Shown here: piece by piece, positions 1 to 5,338 of the stretch | Position numbering within the stretch: position 1 is the stretch's first letter | How the letters are laid out: every line of letters starts with the position of its first letter | Made by a program: the position numbers and the translations under genes | DNA from: Sphingobacteriia bacterium | GTDB lineage: Bacteria > Bacteroidota > Bacteroidia > Chitinophagales > Chitinophagaceae | Assembly (NCBI GenBank): GCA_004293505.1 | Contig: RDYY01000029.1 | Coordinates: forward strand, 1 to 5,338 | DNA length: 5,338 bases | Reading direction: 5' to 3' | The notes under the pieces: generated by a model | Database searches by the model: none | What the model saw: the letters and a program-made list of their open reading frames with translations, nothing else | Told to the model about the DNA's origin: nothing

Positions 1-27
1 AAAGAAAGGAAAAAGCAGGGAATTGGT

Positions 28-35
28 TAATTTTG
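28..35 (+). promoter_or_regulatory. Candidate Bacteroidota -7 promoter element upstream of kdsA
   Basis: TAATTTTG matches the Bacteroidota -7 consensus TAnnTTTG exactly and ends 14 nt before the preferred ATG of kdsA. Transcription would then begin around position 41, leaving a very short leader. No TTTG or TTG lies 17-23 nt further upstream; that stretch is purine-rich. An 8-base match with two free positions can occur by chance. If it is real, the TTG at 23 cannot be the start codon. Confidence 0.3.
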
Positions 36-49
36 CACAAAGCCAGCGC

Positions 50-883
50 ATGATCCCAGATTTTCTGCAGCCACATTTTAAGAAACAGTCTTACGACCCC
101 CAACAGTTCTTCCTGATTGCCGGACCTTGTGTGGTAGAGTCTGAAGAATTGGTGATGACCGTAGCCGATAAAGTCAGTGGCATTTGCAGCAAGCTGGGCA
201 TCCCTTATGTGTTCAAAGCCAGCTACCGCAAAGCCAACCGCACCAGCGCCAACTCTTTTACCGGCATTGGGGACAACCATGGTTTGGACCTGATCAAAAA
301 AGTAGGCGATCATTTTGGCCTGCCCACTACTTCGGATATTCATGCACATGAAGAAGCAGCTTTGGCCGCGCCCTTTGTGGACATACTGCAAATCCCCGCT
401 TTTCTTTGTCGCCAAACCGATTTGTTACAAGCCGCAGCGGCTACAGGTAAAATTGTCAACGTAAAAAAAGGGCAGTTTTTGAGTGGCGCTTCCATGCAAT
501 TTGCAGTAGACAAAATCAAAAAGGCAGGGAATGCACAAGTCATGTTAACCGAAAGGGGTACCACATTTGGATACCAAGATTTGGTGGTTGATTACCGCAA
601 CATCCCCACCATGCGGGCCATGGGATGCCCTGTGGTCATGGATTGTACCCATTCTTTGCAACAACCCAACCAAACCACGGGCGTTACAGGGGGCAATCCA
701 GGCATGATTGAAACCATTGCCAAAGCTGCCATTGCCACCGGAGCCGATGGTTTGTTCATTGAGACCCATCCCGATCCCGCTAAGGCCATGAGCGATGGGG
801 CCAATATGTTGCGCCTGGACTTATTGGAAGCTTTGCTGCAGAAATTGGTGGTTTTGAGAAAGACAGTGGCTTCACTGGATTAA
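50..883 (+). CDS. kdsA: 3-deoxy-8-phosphooctulonate (KDO-8-P) synthase, metal-dependent class
   Basis: KdsA condenses phosphoenolpyruvate with D-arabinose 5-phosphate to give KDO 8-phosphate, the cytosolic step that commits carbon to the KDO of the lipopolysaccharide inner core. The 277-residue protein spans the whole DAHP-synthase-type TIM barrel. Visible motifs are AGPC (24-27), KASYRKANR (56-64), RQTDLL (121-126), KKGQF (139-143), RGTTFGY (169-175), THSLQQPN (200-207), ETHPDP (238-243) and SDGAN (248-252). Cys27, His201, Glu238 and Asp249 align at one constant offset with the Cys11/His185/Glu222/Asp233 metal site of the Aquifex aeolicus enzyme. E. coli KdsA has Asn where Cys27 sits, so this is the metal-dependent class. 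I chose ATG 50 because it gives an N-terminus like that of Bacteroides KdsA. A TTG at 23 would add nine residues, and the frame is open to the window edge. No neighbouring kds gene is visible. The gene converges on the PAS gene with a 93-bp gap. Confidence 0.96.
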   Translation: MIPDFLQPHFKKQSYDPQQFFLIAGPCVVESEELVMTVADKVSGICSKLGIPYVFKASYRKANRTSANSFTGIGDNHGLDLIKKVGDHFGLPTTSDIHAHEEAALAAPFVDILQIPAFLCRQTDLLQAAAATGKIVNVKKGQFLSGASMQFAVDKIKKAGNAQVMLTERGTTFGYQDLVVDYRNIPTMRAMGCPVVMDCTHSLQQPNQTTGVTGGNPGMIETIAKAAIATGADGLFIETHPDPAKAMSDGANMLRLDLLEALLQKLVVLRKTVASLD

Positions 884-976
884 GCCCATTCAGGCGCTCA
901 GCAACTGCTTGATGGCTGCAAAAGATTGTGTTCAAGGTTGTTTGTTGCTAACGGCTGCTTGTTTTCTGCTACTGGT

Positions 977-2782
977 TCAAGACAGCAACCCATCAATGTT
1001 ATTGGTCTTTTTGACAATGCTGCGAATTTGCATGTCCAATTCATTGGCACTCTCAATAAGGTGATCAAAGATTTCTTTGTTGTGCACAGCATTGCTGCTG
1101 TTCAATACTTCTATCACACCTAAAATATTGGCCAAGGGTCGGCGCACTTCATGCGACTGAATAAAGGCAATGTCGCGCAAAATTTTGTTTTGGGTCTTGA
1201 GTTTTTCTTGTACCGCAATGTCATCTGTTATATTGCGATTGGTACCAATGAGCCGAAGCACCACCCCTTTGTTGGATTTTTTGGTGATGGCATGTGATTC
1301 AATGTGCCTGATTTTACCACTGGGCAATACAATACGGTAGACCGCCGCATCAATGTCTTTTTTTCCATCCATCAAATCTTGGATGATTTGCTGCATGTAT
1401 TCCAAGTCGTTGGGATACAGCGCCCTTTTCCAAATTTTATGCGCGGGAATGGTCGTGTCTTTTTCATACCCATACATTTCATACATCTTATCGTCCCAAA
1501 TGATGTGGTTGTCTTTGAGGTCAATTTCCCAAATCCCAATTTTGGCCGAATCGGTAGCCAAAGTCAAGCGTTGGAGAATTTCTTGTTGTTCTAATTGGGC
1601 TTGCTTGCGGTGCGTGATATCATTTTCAATGCTCAAGTAGCCTATGTGGGCTTGCATTTCATCAAACAAGGGCTGACAATCTACTTCCAACCACATGGCC
1701 GTACCATTTTGGTGATAGCTGATGCATTCTTCCTTGAAGCCCTGTTTCTTGGCCAAAGCTTCCCTCAAGCGCAACAAGGTTTTGGCTTGTTCGGGATGAC
1801 CTTCTAAGGTAAACCCAAGTCTTTTGCCTTTTACATCATCCATGCGGTAACCAGACATGCGAGAAAATCCTTCATTGACCCAAATGACCAATTCGTCTTT
1901 GTCGGCTATCAAGACCGAATTGGTAGTGTTTTGGGCCACCAAGGCCAACCGCTTGGCCTCGTCTTCACTTTTTTCCAAGGCCGCTTCAATTTTTTTGCGG
2001 GACCCAATGTCAAACATACAGCCATCCAGGTAAACAGTATTTTCCACTGCATCAAAAACACCTTTCCCCCGCTCAAAAACCCATACTACATGACCATCCA
2101 AGTGCTGAAGTCGGTATTCTAATTCAAAGTGGTGTTTGTTGAGAATGGCGTTGCGCATGGTGTTTTCTACCAAGAGACGGTCATCGGGATGAATCAAGGC
2201 CAGCAACACCTCAAAAGGTTTTCCCAAAAAATGATCTGGATGATACCCACTCAAATGTTGAATTTCATCGCTGATGAATTCAAATGCCTGGTGTGGATGG
2301 GCAATACAACGGTACAATACGCCTGGGACATGGTTGGCAACATACTTAAAAGCAGAGTGGCTGATCATGGGACTCAGCTGCGTACTTTCTGGGGCACGAA
2401 CCAAAGCCGATTCGGTGCTGGCCACATCATGGCCAACTGAAATGATGCCTACAGGGCTCCCATATTCGTTGCGCAAAGCAGAAATTTCCCACTGGGTCCA
2501 AAAATAATTTTCTTGGGGCTGGGATTTTCTGACCGTAACGGTCACAAACTGATCCGGGTTACGGATACAGGCTTTGGCAGCGTCATTGCACAACTTGGTG
2601 TCTTCTGCAAAAACGGTTTCAGAAAAATGTCCAAAAGCAATTTGGGGAACATGAGAAAACTTGTAGCGAAACAAGGGATTGACATACAAGAAACGCCCGT
2701 TGAGATCTGTGATCACAACAGAAAAAACATGCGAATTCAATAACTGGGCAGGCAGGAACCTGCTGGCGTCAATTTGCATCAT
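977..2782 (-). CDS. Soluble multi-PAS sensor protein ending in a DHp (HisKA-like) hairpin, no ATPase domain
   Basis: The 601-residue protein has no signal peptide or membrane segment, so it should be cytosolic. I read four PAS modules. PAS1 is at about 14-125. PAS2 (145-265) has HPDDR at 198-202 and looks PAS_3-like. PAS3 (281-397) has a LOV-like GKRLGFTLEG at 319-328 and ends in NDITHRKQ. PAS4 (401-525) is PAS_3-like with YPND at 456-459. A helical segment follows, with an H-box QSHEVRRPL around His544 and a second helix at about 568-595, resembling a complete DHp hairpin. The protein stops 57 residues after His544, with no N, G1 or G2 box of a HATPase. The first ATG of the frame is at 2782, immediately followed by another ATG at 2779. 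A TTG at 2851 would add 23 residues of non-PAS sequence and is less likely. It lies downstream of lpdA but has its own promoter region. Signal, partner and output are unknown. From memory, PAS proteins ending in such a hairpin recur in Bacteroidota. Confidence 0.9.
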   Translation of the reverse strand: MMQIDASRFLPAQLLNSHVFSVVITDLNGRFLYVNPLFRYKFSHVPQIAFGHFSETVFAEDTKLCNDAAKACIRNPDQFVTVTVRKSQPQENYFWTQWEISALRNEYGSPVGIISVGHDVASTESALVRAPESTQLSPMISHSAFKYVANHVPGVLYRCIAHPHQAFEFISDEIQHLSGYHPDHFLGKPFEVLLALIHPDDRLLVENTMRNAILNKHHFELEYRLQHLDGHVVWVFERGKGVFDAVENTVYLDGCMFDIGSRKKIEAALEKSEDEAKRLALVAQNTTNSVLIADKDELVIWVNEGFSRMSGYRMDDVKGKRLGFTLEGHPEQAKTLLRLREALAKKQGFKEECISYHQNGTAMWLEVDCQPLFDEMQAHIGYLSIENDITHRKQAQLEQQEILQRLTLATDSAKIGIWEIDLKDNHIIWDDKMYEMYGYEKDTTIPAHKIWKRALYPNDLEYMQQIIQDLMDGKKDIDAAVYRIVLPSGKIRHIESHAITKKSNKGVVLRLIGTNRNITDDIAVQEKLKTQNKILRDIAFIQSHEVRRPLANILGVIEVLNSSNAVHNKEIFDHLIESANELDMQIRSIVKKTNNIDGLLS

Positions 2783-2852
2783 AGGGCGTTTCGGTCTAAG
2801 CCAAAGGGTAATTTGGCACTTGTTCTTGGCACGGATAACACCAACGAACAAT

Positions 2853-2880
2853 TAAAGATAAACTGGTTTTATACACCAAA
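2853..2880 (-). promoter_or_regulatory. Alternative candidate promoter for the PAS-protein gene
   Basis: On the minus strand TTTG (2877-2880), a 16-nt spacer and TATCTTTA (2853-2860) resemble the Bacteroidota promoter, with one mismatch at the last base of TAnnTTTG and a slightly short spacer. Initiation here would fall near 2847. That would leave the TTG at 2851 outside the transcript and give a leader of about 65 nt before the ATG at 2782. It overlaps the other candidate at 2876-2904, so at most one may be real. Confidence 0.28.
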
Positions 2881-2904
2881 GTACAAGTGGCGCATAAATA
2901 CAAA
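2876..2904 (-). promoter_or_regulatory. Candidate Bacteroidota promoter for the PAS-protein gene
   Basis: The minus strand reads TTTG (2901-2904), a 17-nt spacer, then TACTTTGG (2876-2883). The spacing fits the Bacteroidota pattern. The -7 box matches TAnnTTTG at five of its six fixed bases. It lies between the lpdA terminator and the PAS gene, where a promoter is needed if the terminator works. Predicted initiation near 2870 gives a leader of roughly 90 nt to the ATG at 2782. Confidence 0.38.
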
Positions 2905-2921
2905 GTGGTGGGTAGAAACAA

Positions 2922-2947
2922 CAAAAGCCCCATTTAAGGGGCTTTTG
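2922..2947 (-). terminator. Rho-independent terminator of lpdA
   Basis: A perfect 10-bp inverted repeat, CAAAAGCCCC (2922-2931) and GGGGCTTTTG (2938-2947), encloses a 6-nt AT-only loop. Read on the minus strand, the stem lies 20 nt after the lpdA stop codon and leads into a T-rich run (CTTTTGTTGTTTC), the form of an intrinsic terminator. The stem is symmetric, but on the plus strand the T-run starts several bases after it and no plus-strand gene ends nearby. It should separate lpdA from the downstream PAS gene. Confidence 0.82.
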
Positions 2948-2967
2948 CGAATCGTTTTTTGAAACAA

Positions 2968-4377
2968 TTAAATATCGATGGCTTCGCCGTAAGCCGCTGC
3001 TGTGGCTTCTTTCAAGCCTTCACTCATGGTGGGGTGAGGGTGAACAGCATTCAAGATTTCATGTGCTGTGGTTTCCAATTTTCGGGCCACAACGGCTTCT
3101 GCAATCATCTCTGTTACATTGGTACCAATCATGTGACATCCCAAGAACTCACCATATTGGGCATCATAAATAACTTTCACAAAACCATCTGTGGCGCCTG
3201 CTGCACTGGCTTTGCCGCTGGCCACAAATGGGAACTTACCCACTTTGATATTGTAGCCAGCCTCTTTGGCTGCTTTCTCTGTATAACCTACGCTGGCAAT
3301 TTCAGGGGTACAATAGGTACATCCAGGAATGTTGTTGTAATCCATGGCTTCTGGCAAATGCGCGTGTTTCTTCTCTAACCAGGCCATGTGCTCAGCAGCA
3401 TTGATGCCTTCTTTGGCAGCAACGTGCGCCAGGGCTTGACCAGGAGAACAATCCCCAATGGCATATATACCGGGTACAGAACTTTGCTGGTATTTGTCTA
3501 CCACTATTCTTCCTTTGTCAACAGCAATTCCATTGGCTTCTAAACCAATGTTTTCAATATTGGCCACAACGCCCACCGCGCTCAACAATACATCTGCTTC
3601 CAATACTTGTGTTGAACCATCTTGCTTTTTTACCAAAGCTTTCACACCGTTGCCTTGGGTGTCAATGGACTCAACAGAAGCATTGGTCATGATGGTGATG
3701 CCTTGCTTTTTGTATTGCTTTTCCAATTCTTTGGAAATGTCTTCGTCTTCTACAGGAACAATGCGAGGTAGGTACTCAACAATTGTTACTTGGGTTCCCA
3801 TGCTGTTGTAGACATAGGCAAACTCCACCCCAATGGCACCAGATCCAACAATGATCATGCTCTTGGGTTGCTCGGGCAAAACCATGGCTTCGCGGTAACC
3901 CAATACTTTTTTACCATCTTGGGGCAGGTTGGGCAACTCGCGGCTGCGGCCTCCTGTGGCCACCACAATGTATTTGGCATTGACCACTTGCTGGGTGCCG
4001 TCGGCGGCGGTTACTTCAATGGCACCTTTGGATTGGATACGACCATAACCCATGATGACGTCAATCTTGTTTTTCTTCATCAAGAATTGAACGCCTTTGC
4101 TCATTTTATCTGCCACGCCCCGGCTCCTTTTGATGACGGCCCCAAAATCATGTTGTACACCACTGGCAGAAATGCCATAATCATTGCTGTGTTTCAGGTA
4201 CTCATATACTTGGGCACTTTTCAACAAGGCTTTGGTTGGAATGCAACCCCAGTTGAGGCAAACACCTCCCAGGCTTTCTTTTTCCACAATGGCCACTTTG
4301 AAACCCAACTGAGAAGCGCGAATAGCGGCTGGATATCCACCGGGGCCACTGCCCAGAACAATTACGTCATACGACAT
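2968..4377 (-). CDS. lpdA: Dihydrolipoyl dehydrogenase (E3 component)
   Basis: This flavoprotein reoxidises the dihydrolipoyl groups of pyruvate and 2-oxoglutarate dehydrogenase complexes, branched-chain complexes and the glycine cleavage H protein, passing electrons through FAD to NAD+. The 469-residue protein has the usual length and order. The FAD-binding GSGPGG is at 9-14. The redox disulfide in CLNWGC is Cys40 and Cys45. The NAD-binding GSGAIG is at 178-183, a second FAD contact YAIGD is at 305-309, and the C-terminal interface domain carries HPHPTMSE. In that motif His446 and Glu453 are the expected base and partner near the disulfide of the other subunit. All catalytic residues are present. 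ATG 4377 starts two codons before the YDVIVLGSG strand; the in-frame TTG at 4383 would add only two residues. It has a likely own promoter and a strong terminator. No E1 or E2 gene is adjacent, so the complex it serves cannot be read from context. Confidence 0.97.
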   Translation of the reverse strand: MSYDVIVLGSGPGGYPAAIRASQLGFKVAIVEKESLGGVCLNWGCIPTKALLKSAQVYEYLKHSNDYGISASGVQHDFGAVIKRSRGVADKMSKGVQFLMKKNKIDVIMGYGRIQSKGAIEVTAADGTQQVVNAKYIVVATGGRSRELPNLPQDGKKVLGYREAMVLPEQPKSMIIVGSGAIGVEFAYVYNSMGTQVTIVEYLPRIVPVEDEDISKELEKQYKKQGITIMTNASVESIDTQGNGVKALVKKQDGSTQVLEADVLLSAVGVVANIENIGLEANGIAVDKGRIVVDKYQQSSVPGIYAIGDCSPGQALAHVAAKEGINAAEHMAWLEKKHAHLPEAMDYNNIPGCTYCTPEIASVGYTEKAAKEAGYNIKVGKFPFVASGKASAAGATDGFVKVIYDAQYGEFLGCHMIGTNVTEMIAEAVVARKLETTAHEILNAVHPHPTMSEGLKEATAAAYGEAIDI

Positions 4378-4398
4378 GGTCAATCATTTTTGTGGGGG

Positions 4399-4431
4399 CA
4401 AAAATACGCCATTTGGACCTGAAAAATGCAA
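4399..4431 (-). promoter_or_regulatory. Bacteroidota-type promoter of lpdA
   Basis: On the minus strand a TTG (4429-4431) is followed after 22 nt by TATTTTTG (4399-4406), an exact match to the TAnnTTTG -7 element of Bacteroidota. The spacer is at the long end of the usual range. It sits in the 59-bp gap between the DUF62-family gene and lpdA. Predicted initiation near 4393 gives a leader of roughly 15 nt to the ATG at 4377. The leader has no Shine-Dalgarno sequence, which is common in this phylum. Confidence 0.55.
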
Positions 4432-4436
4432 GCCGA

Positions 4437-5258
4437 CTAGTCAAAAAAGACCCTGATGGTCTGGTAGAATAATTTATTGCCCAATTGGGGGTGATTTTGT
4501 TGCATTTGCTCATTGTACCCTTGCAACCCAAACAGGCCTGCCATGTTGCCATTGCGCAAGGCCAGTTCCAAATATCCAGCCGAGTTGAACCAAGCCATTT
4601 TATCGTTGGTGGGCACGTCGGAATAATTCACGCTCAGGCGGTCAATGGTCTCATCGCGGCGAAACATGATGCGAAAAGATCGCCCCTTTGCTGTTTCATC
4701 AAATTCTTGTTGGGTGATGTTGACCACTACGTTTTCAAAATTGTCAATGAAAAGTATTTGTCCTTCTATCCAATCGGGACCTACTGTAGGCCGCAAGGGA
4801 TATTTTTCAACCAGGTCCGAGGCAAGAGGCCCCAAAGCTTTTATATCCCCCATGCTTTCTAATTTATAAACAGCAGCAGCAATGTCGGCGGTCACGGTCA
4901 GCAAAGGTGCTTGTGCTGAAACAGGCACTTTGACTACATGGGCAGGTTTTTCTCCCGTGATCATGGTCAACAAACCATTGTCTGCACAAATCAGGTACTG
5001 GCCCTTCCACGCTGCCAACAGCACATGGTCATAGCGATTTTCAAAAAAATTGACCAAGATCAAATGATAGCTTCCTACCGGAAAATAAGGGATGGCCTGT
5101 CCACAAGTATAAGCTGCCAGGGGCAAATTGGTTTGGGACAATTGGTGAGTGATGTCAGCTGTGACCAAGTCTGGCAATACTTGCAAAAACTGTCCTTTGA
5201 TGGCGCCAACAATAAAGTCGCGCTGACCAATATCGGTGGACAATGTCAGGATGGGCAT
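4437..5258 (-). CDS. DUF62-family SAM hydrolase / SAM hydroxide adenosyltransferase homologue
   Basis: Characterised members hydrolyse S-adenosylmethionine to adenosine and methionine, and relatives are the SAM-dependent chlorinase and fluorinase. The 273-residue length fits the family. The N-terminal domain shows LSTDIGQRD (6-14) with the ribose-binding type Asp9, a VGAIKG helix, DITH (35-38), YFPVGSYH (58-65) and ADNGLL (92-97). The C-terminal domain shows GQILFIDNFENVVVN (166-180) and NSAGYLELAL (225-234), as in the family. Two expected signatures are altered. The VDPGVG strand-turn reads LVNFFEN (68-74), with Asn70 where the conserved Asp is expected. The HGRD segment reads VTAD (122-125), without the His. 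The Asp-Arg-His triad of the hydrolases is therefore not evident. Start ATG 5258 directly precedes the first conserved strand. lpdA lies 59 bp downstream with its own promoter. Family assignment is secure; hydrolase activity is not. Confidence 0.88.
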   Translation of the reverse strand: MPILTLSTDIGQRDFIVGAIKGQFLQVLPDLVTADITHQLSQTNLPLAAYTCGQAIPYFPVGSYHLILVNFFENRYDHVLLAAWKGQYLICADNGLLTMITGEKPAHVVKVPVSAQAPLLTVTADIAAAVYKLESMGDIKALGPLASDLVEKYPLRPTVGPDWIEGQILFIDNFENVVVNITQQEFDETAKGRSFRIMFRRDETIDRLSVNYSDVPTNDKMAWFNSAGYLELALRNGNMAGLFGLQGYNEQMQQNHPQLGNKLFYQTIRVFFD

Positions 5259-5287
5259 GCTTTGGCATAACGCCCCAAGGCATTGAC

Positions 5288-5338
5288 TTATTTCGCCAAT
5301 CGGCCATTTTTAAAGAAAAAATTACGCACCAAACGATC
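5288..5338 (-). CDS. Possible C-terminal end of an unidentified upstream gene (partial)
   Basis: Reading leftward from the right edge, one minus-strand frame gives 16 codons and a TAA at 5288-5290 (residues ending LVRNFFFKNGRLAK). The stop lies 29 bp before the ATG of the DUF62-family gene, a spacing typical of co-transcribed genes. The tail is basic and aromatic and resembles a natural protein end, but I do not recognise the family. Another frame is also open here, and so few codons are weak evidence. The region could instead be a 5' untranslated leader. Confidence 0.35.
   Translation of the reverse strand, partial: DRLVRNFFFKNGRLAK

Noticed and set aside
898..1092. Alternative minus-strand frame past the end of the PAS gene, considered as a frameshifted ATPase domain.
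   Set aside because: Its translation has no N, G1 or G2 box and overlaps the intact DHp coding region, so it does not restore a kinase core.
3790..4422. A 210-codon plus-strand open frame opposite lpdA.
   Set aside because: It is antisense to an unmistakable lpdA, its translation shows no recognisable domain, and long antisense frames are common opposite conserved genes.
4435..4442. GACTAGTC palindrome spanning the stop codon of the DUF62-family gene, considered as an operator or terminator.
   Set aside because: It is only 8 bp with no loop and no T-run, and half of it is coding sequence or stop codon.
5259..5287. ATGCC occurs three times on the minus strand before and at the DUF62-gene start, with upstream out-of-frame ATGs that could be read as a small upstream ORF.
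   Set aside because: The repeats are only five bases long. The out-of-frame reading runs on as a shadow of the DUF62 gene and has no features of a leader peptide.
5317..5324. TAATTTTT on the minus strand as a -7 promoter box for the DUF62-family gene.
   Set aside because: It lacks the final G of TAnnTTTG, any -33 element would lie outside the window, and it falls inside the possible tail of an upstream gene.

Overview
This window looks like ordinary chromosome from a Gram-negative Bacteroidota bacterium, most likely close to the Chitinophagaceae. Three things support this. The KdsA is of the metal-binding type and reads very like the Bacteroides enzyme as I remember it. Start codons lack clear Shine-Dalgarno sequences. 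Upstream regions carry the Bacteroidota promoter pattern (TTG/TTTG about 16-22 nt before TAnnTTTG). The taxonomic call is an inference from recognised families, not from a search.

Layout, left to right. kdsA (KDO-8-phosphate synthase, 50-883, +) is complete apart from its upstream context. It converges on a 601-residue soluble multi-PAS signalling protein (977-2782, -). That protein ends just after a histidine-kinase-like DHp hairpin and has no ATPase domain. A 185-bp intergenic region (2783-2967) holds the rho-independent terminator of the next gene and one or two candidate promoters for the PAS gene. lpdA (dihydrolipoyl dehydrogenase, 2968-4377, -) follows, with a good Bacteroidota promoter just upstream of its start. 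Next is a DUF62-family SAM hydrolase / SAM hydroxide adenosyltransferase homologue (4437-5258, -) with changes in its expected catalytic triad. A possible C-terminal stub of another minus-strand gene runs off the right edge (5288-5338).

The genes do not form an obvious pathway. KdsA makes a precursor of the LPS inner core. LpdA is the shared E3 of the 2-oxoacid dehydrogenase complexes and the glycine cleavage system. The DUF62 protein cleaves or binds SAM. The PAS protein is a cytosolic sensor of unknown partner. The lpdA promoter and terminator suggest it is its own transcription unit. I see no mobile element, CRISPR array, RNA gene or long repeat. The two points most worth following are the ATPase-less sensor with its altered H-box and the DUF62 protein with a non-canonical active site.
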